NCBI RefSeq assembly: GCF_000227135.1
Contig: NC_018250.1
Coordinates: forward strand, 341,583 to 405,582
DNA from: Leishmania donovani
Taxonomy: Eukaryota; Euglenozoa; Kinetoplastea; Trypanosomatida; Trypanosomatidae
Length of the DNA stretch: 64,000 bases
Direction of reading: 5' to 3'
This document shows positions 43,015 to 54,662 of this stretch, one piece after another. Numbering within the stretch: the stretch's first letter is position 1; each line of letters begins with the position of its first letter. The position numbers and the translations under genes are program-made. Below the pieces are notes generated by a model. That model did no database searches and had not been told where the DNA came from. It saw only the letters and a program-made list of their open reading frames with translations.

Positions 43015-46000
43015 CTATGCGTACATGCGGTGTTGCGTGCCGGCCGCGGCGGCTGCGCCGCCGCCCCACAGCTCCAGCACAGTGCGGTGCTCCATCTCTA
43101 GTCGATGGAGCCGCGAGAGCACTAGCCCGTACACGGGCACGTAGTCGCTGAGTGCCGCACCGCGCAGCCGCAGTTGTGCATTGCTCTCCTGCCACGCCGC
43201 TCCACTTTCCACAAACTCACTGTCCATCGTCTGTATGGTAGCGAGATACTCCTCGTCACCGCGGAGAAGCCGGATCAGTCGACTGATAGGGCCTTCCCAC
43301 GATGCTCGCAGGGCTTCGCGAGCAGCTCGTTCTGCATCCGTCATTGCAAAAAAAGAAGCACTTACCCCTTTCGTGGAGGGAGTGGCGGCGGCCGTCGAGT
43401 CATGCCGCAGGACTCGGTCGGGGCTCGCTGGTGCCATCAGCGGCACCGCTGCAGCACCACCGGTGGCACCCGTGCCACACGGTGTTTGCAGGTCCCCGAG
43501 GATCGGGTCAATGCTCGTCTTCGCGATCTGCGTCAGTTCCTGCACCTTGCACTTAAGAGGGGTTAAGTAGTCCCGCCAGGTGGCCTGAATGGTGGGCAGC
43601 AATAGCCCTTGACGAATGCGCTGAGAAACGAGCCAATCCATCCTTGTGCGGCCCAGCGAACCTACCGGCCCGGTGGACGGAGTCGGAGACGGCGGGGTGC
43701 TGTCCACGAAAGGCGAGGAGGCGTCAGCGACTCGCCCACTGCTATCGTTAGCATCGAGCAAGACGTGCTGCAGGGTGTGGAGGAGAATAGCGTAGTTGCG
43801 GCGCACCTGGTCTAGAACGCCGTCGCTCGGTCGCGCATCCATGAACGTCTCTGGGACCACGTTGGCCACGTAAGGGCCGAGCTGGCGCAGGCAATGAATC
43901 TCTACCTCCTCGGCGGAAAAGCGCGCCGGAAACGCCGCGGCCATTGTGGCAGCACCGGAGCCCGTCTCCGTAGTCGCACCGGTGTGTGGCAATGTGGATG
44001 GCAAAGGCAATGAACTTGTGCTAGCCGACGAGATCGAGTCGCAAGTTGCGGGCGGGGGCAGCTGTCCTGGAGCGGCGCTCGGGGTCAAGCTCGCACCAAA
44101 CGGGTCGGCGGCGCACAGACTTGTGTAGGTGGGCTCCAGCACCCCGCTATCCACCGCTGTCGTTGCTGCTCCCGCAGCACCAATGATCATCGGCGTGGTC
44201 CGGCGGTCCGGGGAGCCCTCTCCCATGCTCCGCAGCGGAGAAGCGACTGTGCCGACAAAGGCAGGTGGGGCCCGGTCGGCAGGGTCAGCGCTCATCAGCA
44301 CCGTCTGCGGCTCGCTGGACACCGGCGCCGGAGTCGCGGTCGTCCGCCGCAGGTTGACGCCTATCTTCGTCAGCCACTTCGACCCAGTCTCGCTCAGCCG
44401 CTGGAGTGCCTTGCTGCCCTGCAGCATTTTCTGAATGCCAGCACCACTGGACACATGGTCACCTGGTCTCTTCGCATTCAAGTTGCCGGCGCCGGTGCCG
44501 CCGAAGAGATGAATTGATGTATTGGCTAAGGCCCCAGCGCGGCTCGCCAGCGCCTCCTGCAGCGATCTCTCGGGCCTGATGGCGCCACCGCTGAAGTAGC
44601 ATACGAGGAAGCGGTCGACGTTGTGCTCGATGAGCGTCAAATACGTCTCGGTGCAAATATTTTTGAAAGTATAGTAGCTTTCCGCGCGACTCTGGAAGGC
44701 GATGAGGCTCTGCTCCCACTCGACGATGTACGCAGGCCGAGGTGCCGGCTTCGCGTCAGACATGGACAATGACGTCCTCAAACTGGCACTGCCACGCCCA
44801 TCGCCGGGGGCAGGAGCAGCAGCAGTGCATCCTGTCACCTGCGCGCTGCTATCTGGGAGCTCGATTGCGTTTTCGGAGCCAGATAGAGACCCCTCGAATC
44901 GACAATGCCACTTCAAGTTCGCCAGCGTGGGGGAGATAAAGGACGAGTTTGCGACGCCCGCGTTACGACTCGCCTCCGCAGCAGCCGCCCCATTCACGGA
45001 CGGAGATCGGGAATGGCCGGTGGATAGCTGCTGCAGGTATGGAGACTGGTTGAGGCTGCTGCACCTGCCCATCGCTGACGCGCGGGGCACGTTCAGCGGC
45101 TGTCCGAGGCCCGTCAGCGCCTCATTCAGCGAAGGTATTTGAGGACTCCGGCAAAAGATGGTGCGATAAGGCCCTGGCGACGGCAGCGTCGTCGTCGCCG
45201 CTGGCGTAGATGTGACTTGTGGTGGTTGCTGCAGCTGCGGGTGCGGCTGATGGGACGGTGGCTGCCCTTGCAGTAGCTGTGAAGCGTACTGAAGAGGCGG
45301 TAGTTCGAACAGCGTCAGCGAGCGGTAGGTGTCCGCCAGGATGGAGCTGGCCTCCGAGGAGGGCAAGGGGTCACTCACACCGTAGGCAGCGACGCCAGTG
45401 CCGCCGACGGGTGCCATGGGCGGGGTCGTCTGGCCGGCAGGGCGACCGCATGCGACGCCTGGGGAACGCACGTGGGACATCGCTGCAGGGGTTGGCCCGC
45501 CTCCGCCAGCGCTCATCACGGATGCGTCCTCCGCGCCGTCGGCTGCCACTGCTGCGCCGCATGATGAGGTCAAGGGAAACAAGAAGCTACGATTCAGATT
45601 GTCGTTGCCGGCGGTGCCCATGTAAAAGCTGTGGTTGTGATTCGGCAGCGTGGCAAAGCAGACGGATCCGTCTAGCAGCTTCCGCGGCGTCTCGGCACCG
45701 ACGTTGGCTCTCTCTGCGCCGCCTCCCGGGTGTGGATGCTGCCCCGGGGTTGTGGGGTCGAGCACCGGTGAGAGCTGTGTTGGGGCCGGTGCCTGAAAGT
45801 GCCTGTGGCCCGCATCACTAACGCCGGCACTGGCGCTGCCGCCGTGGCCTAGCTGGGCGAAGGTGATGTGCTGCGGTTGCGGTGATGTTTTCGGGGACGA
45901 CACTCTTATACCCCCCGAAGTAGCGGCAATGAATGCCGTCCCGCTGGTATTGGGCGACGCGCCGCCCACCTCCCACGCCGATGACGGTAACGCATACGGG

Positions 46001-47244
46001 CTGCGAAGGGGCGCGTCTTCGCTTGAGTGCCGTGGAGGCGCACCGCTGACGCAGACAGGCGTCTTGAACGATGGCGTTTGGATAACGTTGCCGGCGCTGC
46101 CCGGACTGCCCGCGCCGCTTCCCGGGCTTAATGCAGAGGTAACAGATGTTGAGTGTCTAAGAGCGCCGCGACTAGCGATAGATGAAGCGTGTGGCGTCGG
46201 CGTGAGCGCAGACGCAGGCGTGGTGAGGTGGGACAGACAGGCAAGAGGTGCAGGCACCTGATGATTCTGAGCCTGGCACTCGGCTACAGCCCACGACGGC
46301 GCGCCAACCTGGCCCGCCGCGGACGCGGTCAGTGGAGCGCCAGCCCAGTCTTGAAAGGGATTCACAGCCGTGTGCGCGGCCGTGGAGTCGTGGGCCGTCG
46401 CAGTCGGTACAGACCTCAGCAGAGGCAGCGCAGCGCCACTGTTGGTCGGTAGTGTTGCCTTTGGGGCAGCGTGCAAGGGTGCGGAGGGCAACATCATTGC
46501 GGATGCGCACGCCGTGCCACCGGTAGGGCTTCCCGTTGCCGTAAGACTCAAAGGTGACCCAGAGAGGCAGAAAGACGGTTGCACCTGATGAAAGCTAGAC
46601 GCCCATGTGGGGCCCAGACCGGGCGGCGGCCGTGTATCGACTGCGGTGACTCCCATCGATGGAGAAGCGACGGTGCTTCCGCTCGGGCTGTAGCCAAGCA
46701 CGTCCTGCCCAGGGGAAGCGACGGCGTGTCCAGAAAACAGCGACCCCGAAATGTGGCACGCCGCCGGCGACGACATTACTGGAGCCGGTGCCCCCACAGT
46801 CGGCGGAGATGCTGGCGATTGAAAAGCATTGCACTCAAGATGTGGCCGCTGCAGCGGCAGCGGTGCAGCGTGGGAGCCCGGATGCGCCTGCCGACTCCCA
46901 CCACCACCCGTTGCTGCCGCCGTTGCTGGTGCGGCGGTCCCACAGGCAGCGCCGTCGCCGACCTCTGGCGGCGGGAACGCGGCCCTAATGCGGTGCCCGC
47001 ACTGCGAGCCGTTTGACGGCGCACGATGCTCGTTGGAGACTAGGCTTGTATGGTGATGATTCATTGCAGACGGCGCACCAAGCATGTTTGGTATGCTACA
47101 GCGTGCAGGGGCCACGGCGGCCGGCGGGCAGCTGCCGCTGTTAGACTCACACATCATGCCAGACGTGTGCGCCGCCATAGACACGCCGGCAAGCTCCTCA
47201 GCTGCGGTGACCACCGACACGACAGGCGGCAGCGCTGCCCACAT
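43015..47244 (-). CDS. 1409-aa protein: disordered N-terminal two thirds, helical C-terminal part
   Basis: I do not recognise a family. Residues 1 to about 825 are Ser/Pro/Ala/Gly/Thr-rich, with short His and Gln-Pro patches, and look disordered. From about residue 835 the sequence becomes structured: a helical block containing WEQSLIAFQSRAESYYTFKN and IEHNVDRFLVCYFSGG, a linker, a block around RMDWLVSQRIRQGLLLPTIQ, and a C-terminal helical block with DAERAAREALRASWEGPISR, ending near the stop. No transmembrane segment, signal peptide or catalytic motif is seen. The ATG at 47244 lies two bases from a candidate splice acceptor, so a start at a nearby downstream Met (for example residue 23) is possible. 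Perhaps a cytoskeletal or trafficking scaffold, but that is a guess. Confidence 0.8.
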   Translation of the reverse strand: MWAALPPVVSVVTAAEELAGVSMAAHTSGMMCESNSGSCPPAAVAPARCSIPNMLGAPSAMNHHHTSLVSNEHRAPSNGSQCGHRIRAAFPPPEVGDGAACGTAAPATAAATGGGGSRQAHPGSHAAPLPLQRPHLECNAFQSPASPPTVGAPAPVMSSPAACHISGSLFSGHAVASPGQDVLGYSPSGSTVASPSMGVTAVDTRPPPGLGPTWASSFHQVQPSFCLSGSPLSLTATGSPTGGTACASAMMLPSAPLHAAPKATLPTNSGAALPLLRSVPTATAHDSTAAHTAVNPFQDWAGAPLTASAAGQVGAPSWAVAECQAQNHQVPAPLACLSHLTTPASALTPTPHASSIASRGALRHSTSVTSALSPGSGAGSPGSAGNVIQTPSFKTPVCVSGAPPRHSSEDAPLRSPYALPSSAWEVGGASPNTSGTAFIAATSGGIRVSSPKTSPQPQHITFAQLGHGGSASAGVSDAGHRHFQAPAPTQLSPVLDPTTPGQHPHPGGGAERANVGAETPRKLLDGSVCFATLPNHNHSFYMGTAGNDNLNRSFLFPLTSSCGAAVAADGAEDASVMSAGGGGPTPAAMSHVRSPGVACGRPAGQTTPPMAPVGGTGVAAYGVSDPLPSSEASSILADTYRSLTLFELPPLQYASQLLQGQPPSHQPHPQLQQPPQVTSTPAATTTLPSPGPYRTIFCRSPQIPSLNEALTGLGQPLNVPRASAMGRCSSLNQSPYLQQLSTGHSRSPSVNGAAAAEASRNAGVANSSFISPTLANLKWHCRFEGSLSGSENAIELPDSSAQVTGCTAAAPAPGDGRGSASLRTSLSMSDAKPAPRPAYIVEWEQSLIAFQSRAESYYTFKNICTETYLTLIEHNVDRFLVCYFSGGAIRPERSLQEALASRAGALANTSIHLFGGTGAGNLNAKRPGDHVSSGAGIQKMLQGSKALQRLSETGSKWLTKIGVNLRRTTATPAPVSSEPQTVLMSADPADRAPPAFVGTVASPLRSMGEGSPDRRTTPMIIGAAGAATTAVDSGVLEPTYTSLCAADPFGASLTPSAAPGQLPPPATCDSISSASTSSLPLPSTLPHTGATTETGSGAATMAAAFPARFSAEEVEIHCLRQLGPYVANVVPETFMDARPSDGVLDQVRRNYAILLHTLQHVLLDANDSSGRVADASSPFVDSTPPSPTPSTGPVGSLGRTRMDWLVSQRIRQGLLLPTIQATWRDYLTPLKCKVQELTQIAKTSIDPILGDLQTPCGTGATGGAAAVPLMAPASPDRVLRHDSTAAATPSTKGVSASFFAMTDAERAAREALRASWEGPISRLIRLLRGDEEYLATIQTMDSEFVESGAAWQESNAQLRLRGAALSDYVPVYGLVLSRLHRLEMEHRTVLELWGGGAAAAAGTQHRMYA

Positions 47245-47246
47245 GT

Positions 47247-47272
47247 CTGGCGGTCAACGCAAAAAAAAAAAA
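47247..47272 (-). promoter_or_regulatory. Candidate spliced-leader acceptor touching the start codon
   Basis: On the minus strand twelve T (47261-47272) are followed by GCGTTGACCGCCAG; the first AG is at 47247-47248, leaving a 2-nt 5' UTR before the ATG at 47244. Confidence 0.4.
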
Positions 47273-50200
47273 GCAGATTGGGCCGGCACACGCACAGAGT
47301 TGGCACCATAAGAATGAGAAAGGGAGAGCTTGTGAGTGTGCTCGGAATGGTGATGAACACTGGCGCAGCAGCAGCGGTGGGCGCGATGCACACCTAAGAA
47401 GAGAGAAGCGAAAACAAAAAAAAAAGGAGGGGCAAACGCCGGCGACGATGACGACGATGACCACCAGGCGCCACCACCAGGCACTCTACCGTGAATGAAG
47501 AGCAATGAGGGGAGTACGTGAAGTGAGGAGAGTGTGGTGCGTGGCAGGGCAAGGCAGTGTTGTGTGCGTCGACGAGCGGATAGGATGCATATGCACACAT
47601 AACGCCAGAAATGGGCGAAAGGCAGCGACTGCAGTCGAGGCAGGCAAGAGAGATGAAAACAGCAACGGCAAGTTAGGCGTGTCTCACCTCCTCCCACCCC
47701 CGCTCTTTCCCGCTCTCCCCCTCTCTTGCAAGCCAAAACTAAAGTTGACCGATGCCGACGATGGTGATGCTTGCGAAAGAGTTCGAGCTTCGGAAGCCAA
47801 CGACGAGCAAGGTTGCACGTCCTTCGTGGAGGCGAGCGCCCCCTTCTCCTTCGCCAGCGTGAGAACGGAGAGAAAGGGGAAGGCAAGCGAGAGGAGAAGT
47901 GCGTTGCACCAACGCCATTAAGCGAGTCCACATGTTCGTCGCAGCCCACCCGACTTCGAGGAGGAGGAGGGGGGCGGTGTCTGCGCGGTCGTGCCGCCTA
48001 CACACAGAGAGGGGCATGCCAGCAGGCATGGAGCGTGTCTTTCATGCAAGAGCATACATACGCGTGTGTATGCTAGTGTCTGTGTACACCGACGAGGGTG
48101 CTGGGCAACTTAATCCGTCCAGCGTGTTGTCTCACCGGGTGGGGAGACGAAGAGGGGGGTCTCGTAGGTGGGCGAAACGTATGGTGGAGGCGCTGACAGT
48201 GAAATCAGCGAGAGACAAGAGTGCCATAAAAGCACCAGAGGCCTTTACTCAACATGGAAGAAGTAAGCATGGCAGGCGGAACGTTTATCGCGCTTCGACC
48301 GGACCAAGGGAAGAAAGCTCGACAGTACCTCCGATCTCGTCGCGCTGTTATGTTCCGAGAACACTTGTGCAAAGATGCGTAAAAGGAGCCGAGCACGAAT
48401 AGTTGCTGCAGGGACTGGCGCACTCGCTTGCTGGCTTAGGGAGAAGACGGTCCGGAGAAGATCTGGACAGAGAGCGAGCGAGGGTCAGCCGTCAGCGTTC
48501 ACTGCTTAAGGAACGCCTTCCTCATTGTGTGTAGATGCGAATCCCTCGCAGCACTCCGAGCATGACGCAGCGCGCCACGAATGGGCAACGGAGCGCGAAA
48601 TGTGGAAAACATGAAAAAAAAGGAAAGAGAAAGGCGCTGCGCGAACCAGCGCCGGTACAGCGCGGCGTTGTGGGAGGATGCAGAGAGAAAGAGGAAAACA
48701 TGAAGAAGGGAGGGTCGGCGACCGGGGCCCAAGCGCCGTCGACTCGGCAAGTCGCTACGCGGAGGAAGGAGGAGGAGATGGACTATACGGTGAGCGGGTG
48801 GGGTGGGAGGGGTGAATCAGCAGGTGACACAAAACGAAGAGGGATGGAGCGATAGAGGGGAGCAGCACAGAGAATCCGCGCAACGTTTCACCCCGCAGGG
48901 AGAAGACGAAAAGAAAATGCGAAGTAAACCTTTACAAAAACCTCCCGACACCTGGAGCGGCTCACGGCGCAGCAACGACGGTAGAAGAATCAATCAGCGA
49001 ATGAAGGAGGGTCCGCTCGCACACGACGACTTTACGGTAAAAAGAGAGGTGAGAGAAGCAAGGAACGCACGTGTGCCTTGTATAATCGATAGCCGCAACA
49101 GCGGCAACGGATAGGCAACGCCAAACTTGCCAGCTTGAATTCGCGGCGGGGGGATGAGGGAGTTGCTATACGACGATGCAGCAAGAGTGGCGAAAGGAGC
49201 ACGAAATAACCAAAAAAAAAAAGGTCAATGAATAACGGTAACAACTCGAGGTGCGCTTCTCTCACTGTTTGTGTGTGTGTGTGTGTGTGTGTGGCGCTTC
49301 CGTGGTTTGCACTCCCCACATCCTCTTTTTTTTTTCGTCGCTTCTGCACCTAACAATCGCGGACAAAGAAGGAATCGCAGGTCAAGGAAGGAGGCGCCGA
49401 AAAGGCCTTCGTTCCTGTGCCGCATAGGCGGCGGGTGTGGGGTGAGTGTGTGGGTGCGGTTGTGCACGGGGATGCCGTAGGAGGGAGGCGGGGTGGATGG
49501 AGAAAATGTTTGAAAAGCGAGAGAAAAGGAGGTGCAAGCAGAGCGGCACGGCAGAACGAGCGAGAGCATCCATGGCGCACGCACAAGGCCGGAGCGGAGA
49601 TGATGGAGAGAGGGCAAGAGATATGAAGTGAGAGAACGAAATAGCATGGTGTGTTTGTATGCACAGGCCACGCAGGTGAGGCATTGCCTTCAGGCACACC
49701 CTTGGAACTGCTACCAAAGCGCCCCGGTGCTTTTTGCTGGTGACTCGGCCGTCTCTTACGGGAAAGATGTCCACGACTCAGCTTGGCGCACTGCATGCCG
49801 TGCAGGCGTCTACATCGGTGTCTGTGTGCGCCTGAGCGTGGGCTGCACACGCGGCTTACACGGCTGCCGCACTATCCGAGCCGCTTTGTTTTTCGAGCCG
49901 AGGAATGCGAGTGTCCCGTTCCATCGGTCGTTCTTTTGATAAGAACGCAGGTACGACGAGCACAGAACAGCAATAATGCATACATGCGTATATACATACA
50001 TGTGTATATGCATATGCGCGCCTCCCTGTGTCCCGCGAGAGGGGCAAAGAGGGCAGAGGAGTGTCGGGGGTGTATGTCCCGTCTTGCTCTGGCACACTCA
50101 CCCCCACACACACAAAAGGAGGAAGGCATCGCCTCGATGCCCGCGCACAGACATGCGCAACCGTTGCGCGCAGAGCCGAAGCGGTGCGGCGGGAAGAGGA

Positions 50201-51866
50201 AGAGGTAGAAATCCATCACGACACACAAGCACGTGGAAGCCACGACGAGGGAACAAAAAAAGAGAGTCAGGCGCGTCTATCGCACACGACGCCACAGGCA
50301 CGCGACATTCCGCTAAAGGGAAACAGACACACAAAAGGAAGAAGAGCCCATCCCCTCCCCTCCCCACAAAACCAACCCGCTGACGAGGCTGTCGTATAGA
50401 TCAGGAAGGAGGAAGAAGAGGAAGGGAGATGGGGGCGATGATGATGGGCATGTGTGCACATAGAAAGGCGAATGGGCGTTGAACTATACAAGAATAAAAA
50501 AGAGAAATGTAAAACGGACATGACAAACAAAAGAGAGAGAAAAAGGGCGACAAGGCGGTGCCATCTCCGTGAATGCCGAAGAGAAGAGGGGGTTGGGTGG
50601 GGCGGTGGGCCGAAGGTGGCACACAGGCAAGCACACGCAGAGCGAGAGAACAAGAGCAAGAGACAGTTAAAACGGGTGTCGAATAGAGAGGAGGACAGAA
50701 GGATAAGGATGTGCACAAGACAGAGAGGGCCAAGGGGAGGAAGGGAAGGATGGAGAGTGGGGCGGTGTGGAGAAGGCGAGGGGTGTCAAAGCAGAACACT
50801 CGCATACCGGACAAGAAAACAAAAAAAAAATGAAAGCACACTGAAAAGAGCCGGACTTGAAGAAAAGGAGAAGGCAATGACAAGACGAAGAGAAGTGGGA
50901 AGCGGGAGGACCGTTGAGTGAGCACAAGAGAAAGCCACACACAACGAGACAGAGCACGAGAAGAGAAGCGAGAGGAGGACTATGTCAACGAAAACCTAAT
51001 CCGTCAAGTGAGAAAATGAAAGAGAGAGAAGGAGTGAGTGAGCCATCAGCGACGCGCCGCAACCGGCAGGGCCGTGCGCGCGCAGACACGCGAGCCAATA
51101 TAAATGCTCGCGCTTCGAAGCCCCTCCCCCTTCCCTCCCTCCCCCTACGCGCATGCACAACCACGCAGCAAAAAACCGCGCCGACGTGGCGACAGCAACC
51201 CAACGCCACAGTGGAACGCAAGCAGCAAGACGGACAAAAGCACAAACAATGGAAGCATTAAAGCGTTTTTATTCTGGTAGCCCAAGTAAGATCACGCACA
51301 TACGTATATGCACACATGTGCACATGCGTGCCACAGCAAAATCCGTAAGGAACGAAATTCAAAAGGGAAATAAAGGCAGAGGCAGAGGCGCGGCGCGTGA
51401 GCCTGCAAGGCGACGTCAAGCCCGACGTAACGATGAACGCACTCTTTTTTTCGCCTTGAAGCAAAACACAGACGCACCGGAAGAGCAAGACGACAACACC
51501 AGATATTCGTAAAAGGGAGAGGGGCGGAAGGCGCATCATGACAGGCAAGCATACACCTGACACGCCCATGCAGACGCATGCCGATACCATCCATCTCCCC
51601 CTCATCCATGCTTTCTTTTCGCACGTGCGCGGCCGTGTCTGTGTGCGTTATTGTATGCACCATGCACCACGAATCCATAGCAAGGGCACCAAAATAGGCG
51701 TCGACATGAATCCAGCCAGCTTTGAAACAAAGGCGCCGAAGAGATACCCACCCCCACCTGCCCTTCTCCGAGATAGTGATAGATACGCACATGTGCACCT
51801 ATGTGTCGCCTTCTCTCACGGCACGGCGCACGGAGCAGCAGCAGCATGTACGAGGACGGCAACACA
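47273..51866. other. 4.6-kb spacer without a recognised gene
   Basis: 3' flank of the lipase gene and 5' flank of the 1409-aa gene. It contains a (TG)n run at 49270-49293. Several open frames of 100-230 aa on both strands (for example 47254-47949 minus, 47899-48402 plus, 51292-51798 minus) lack domains and are Cys/His/Arg-rich by composition, so I do not call them. Confidence 0.5.
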
Positions 51867-54662
51867 CTAGAGAATGATGAGCATCTCCTCGGCAGCAGCC
51901 TGAACCACCGATGGTGAGCGGCCTAAGAAGGCCCAGTTGCCCAGACACGCAACGTGGCCCGCTGGCAGAATATTGTCGAGTCGGATGGCGCGAACGCGCC
52001 AGCTCATCGTTCGGCGCAGCGTCGCCGCAATGGCGCGAGGAATTTGACGGTACTGCGGAAAATCTGCCTCTGTTCCGGGCATCAGCGGTGTCATGGAAGA
52101 CCGCGCTGACGCGACCGCAGACGTGCGAGCAGAGAACGCCATCACACTCTCCGCGGCCGCGGCAGCGTCCATATTCGATTCACTCAATCTCGACGTCTCA
52201 CCTGTCCTCGGACTCGTCGTTGGAGCCCGCAGCCACCTCTCCACTTCCGCGTGCACTGTTGAGGCGACGCTGCGAACGCACTCGGAGGCCCAGCGAGGAT
52301 CGCGCAGGAGAGATGTCACGGTGCTGCTGTTGCGGCTGCGGCGCGACGACGTTACGGAGCCCACGTCGCCGAAGTCCTGAACATCGCTCGTCGCTGCACC
52401 TTCGCTGCTTCTACAGATGAACCGTTTCAGAAGCGGCGAGGGTAAAATCAAGCTGTCGCGTCGCCGCAATAGGGAGAACGGTCGCGACAGCAGTGAGCCG
52501 ACCGTCGATGCTGCAGACGCGGATGACTGCGAGCCATTGTCGAACTCGCTTCTACCCCCGTCAATGTGGTCAACCAACGGAGCGGCTACATCCTCCACGC
52601 GCACCGTCTCTTCATCATGCACCGGTACCGTTCTCCCGATCGTCCACGATGCAGCGAATACAGAGGATTGCATCCTTGTCACGGTGGTGCTGTCGGGCAT
52701 CGGCGATTGGGAGTATGACGGGAGCGTCGACGTGGGCGACGCCGTCAAACCTGACCCGGACGATGATGTAGCCTGTGGCCGCAGGGTTGCTGTCATGAAA
52801 TCGCTGTCATCGGAGTAGCCCTCCATGACGCTCTCCAGCGTGCCGGCGCACTTAAGTGCAGATGAGTGCGGCACCTGATGCACCATCTTGGCAGCAGCAG
52901 CATCTGGTGGAGGCGCCAAAGCAGAAACAAGGTCATCCATGGTGTAGCTCCTCGCACGCGCCGACGCAGAGCGCTGAGAATCGTGCCGGACACTGCTGCT
53001 GCTGCCGCTGCCGCCGCCGTATGCCTCTTCCTCCTCCACCTCTTCGAAAGAACGCAGCAGAATCGGCTTCGACACCTCTGTCGCCTCGTTCGCAAAGGCT
53101 GCCGCGCAGTGCGCCGTGCGGGGGGCCACGCCGATGAACTTGGTGTGGTCCGTGTCCACATTCTCGAAAATAAGTGAGCACGTGCCAAATCCGACTAAGA
53201 TGTCGCGGTGCGTGTTCGCAAACAGCACACGGCGCCGGAAGAGTTGCAGCACGCGCAGGTGAGGCTCGTCAAGGAGGCGTCGCTGCAAGATGCGGTTCGC
53301 GTCGGACAATATGAGTTCGTCGTAGGTCTGGCAGAGCTTCATGCGCGCGAGGCACCAGGCACCAAAGTAGATTGGCCACCAAAGGCATTCCCCAGTACCG
53401 CAGTGCGGTGTGGCCACAGTCAGGAAATTCTCAAAGGTGACGTTCAGTCTCTGCAGCCTCTGGCGCAGATTCACAATGTCGTGGAAGAGCACGGCGTCGC
53501 TTGCTCGCGTTTCCGCTTGATCGACGAGAAGAAGATAGAGAAACTCGCGCTGGATAATGCCGCCGAAGCTGTGCGCCATCACAGAGAAGCATATCGGAAG
53601 CGGTGCTGCCGCCTCTGTCGAGAGGCGAGCCGCGTCGCTTGTGCCCACTGTGCGAGCGTAAACCGCCCACTTGGCCCGGCGCTGCTGCTCCTTCGACTCC
53701 ACCTCGTTTAGCCACGTCTGCAGGGCAGGGACAACCTCCGCCAGCATCCTGTGCGCACAAGCCTGTGTGCCAGCATCTGTGCGCAGGTACTCGTTGCTGC
53801 CCGGTGAGAAGCACTGCAAGTTGCCGCTGCGGTAGAGACGCCCATTCATGCGGTTCGGGTACTCAATCTGCAAGCGATAGGCAGCCTTGTACGCGGCGCG
53901 CCGCGCATGCTGCTCGGCCGCCAAGGCATTATCCAAGTTTGAGCCGGGATCCACCTCATGCAACCCTGAAGCCTTGTCGGCATCGTCTGCAATGTCGCGC
54001 ATGGAAGCAGCCTGCCATTGATGCCTCTGCGCCGCCGCCGCCTTCATGGAAGCTGCTTCCAACAGCACCTCCTTCAGCTCGGTCCTCGGCATCACGCTGT
54101 CGTCCGTGGAGCTTACCGGGGTCGTCGTACTCCCCGGCACAGTCGGCAGGCTGCTCGTGAGACTCAGTACAGTATGGCGGGCGCCACTGGTGCCGGGGAT
54201 GCACGCGACAGGGACGGGCGCAGAGGGAGGAACACTGGAGCAGCGGTACCTCGGGCACGGGCTGCCGTAGAAGGGCAGCGGGGACCCAGAGAATTCGCCT
54301 CGTACGCTCACGCCTCTTTCCCCCGCGCATTCAACCGCCGACATCGCTGCCATGCGCGCTGCTGCCTCCTCCCACTTGGCAGCCGCCACCATCTCCGACG
54401 CCTCCAGCACACTGACTTCGTGGCTCACAAAAGCGTCCACGATGACGTTTTCGAAGTCGGCCGCGCTGCCGAGAACACCGTGCTGACATACAATGAAGTG
54501 ATACGGGTCAACGACTCGGGACTCTGGTGCTATGGCACCGCTGCTGTCCGCGTCTGAGCGGCTCAGCTGCGGCGGGCAGGCGAGGCGCGCGTGCACGCGC
54601 TTGAAAGCGTCCTGCGGCGTGGAGCTTGACGACAGGCACCACTTGAGAAGACCGTGCAGCAT
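51867..54662 (-). CDS. DUF676/ROG1-type serine lipase or esterase
   Basis: A 931-aa predicted alpha/beta hydrolase. FIVCQHGVLGSAADFENVI (about residues 55-74) matches the DUF676 H-G-x-x-G-x-x-x-D-F opening. The nucleophile motif is AHSFGG (about 361-366), with Ser as catalytic residue. TPHCG follows (about 417), as in the family's A-T-P-H-x-G. LFANTHRDILV probably supplies the Asp and TDHTKF (about 504) the His. Family members (yeast ROG1 and relatives) act on acyl lipids. A roughly 290-residue insert lies between the opening motif and the nucleophile, and the C-terminal 380 residues are Ser-rich with an Arg-rich patch. No signal peptide is evident. Substrate cannot be predicted. Confidence 0.82.
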   Translation of the reverse strand: MLHGLLKWCLSSSSTPQDAFKRVHARLACPPQLSRSDADSSGAIAPESRVVDPYHFIVCQHGVLGSAADFENVIVDAFVSHEVSVLEASEMVAAAKWEEAAARMAAMSAVECAGERGVSVRGEFSGSPLPFYGSPCPRYRCSSVPPSAPVPVACIPGTSGARHTVLSLTSSLPTVPGSTTTPVSSTDDSVMPRTELKEVLLEAASMKAAAAQRHQWQAASMRDIADDADKASGLHEVDPGSNLDNALAAEQHARRAAYKAAYRLQIEYPNRMNGRLYRSGNLQCFSPGSNEYLRTDAGTQACAHRMLAEVVPALQTWLNEVESKEQQRRAKWAVYARTVGTSDAARLSTEAAAPLPICFSVMAHSFGGIIQREFLYLLLVDQAETRASDAVLFHDIVNLRQRLQRLNVTFENFLTVATPHCGTGECLWWPIYFGAWCLARMKLCQTYDELILSDANRILQRRLLDEPHLRVLQLFRRRVLFANTHRDILVGFGTCSLIFENVDTDHTKFIGVAPRTAHCAAAFANEATEVSKPILLRSFEEVEEEEAYGGGSGSSSSVRHDSQRSASARARSYTMDDLVSALAPPPDAAAAKMVHQVPHSSALKCAGTLESVMEGYSDDSDFMTATLRPQATSSSGSGLTASPTSTLPSYSQSPMPDSTTVTRMQSSVFAASWTIGRTVPVHDEETVRVEDVAAPLVDHIDGGRSEFDNGSQSSASAASTVGSLLSRPFSLLRRRDSLILPSPLLKRFICRSSEGAATSDVQDFGDVGSVTSSRRSRNSSTVTSLLRDPRWASECVRSVASTVHAEVERWLRAPTTSPRTGETSRLSESNMDAAAAAESVMAFSARTSAVASARSSMTPLMPGTEADFPQYRQIPRAIAATLRRTMSWRVRAIRLDNILPAGHVACLGNWAFLGRSPSVVQAAAEEMLIIL

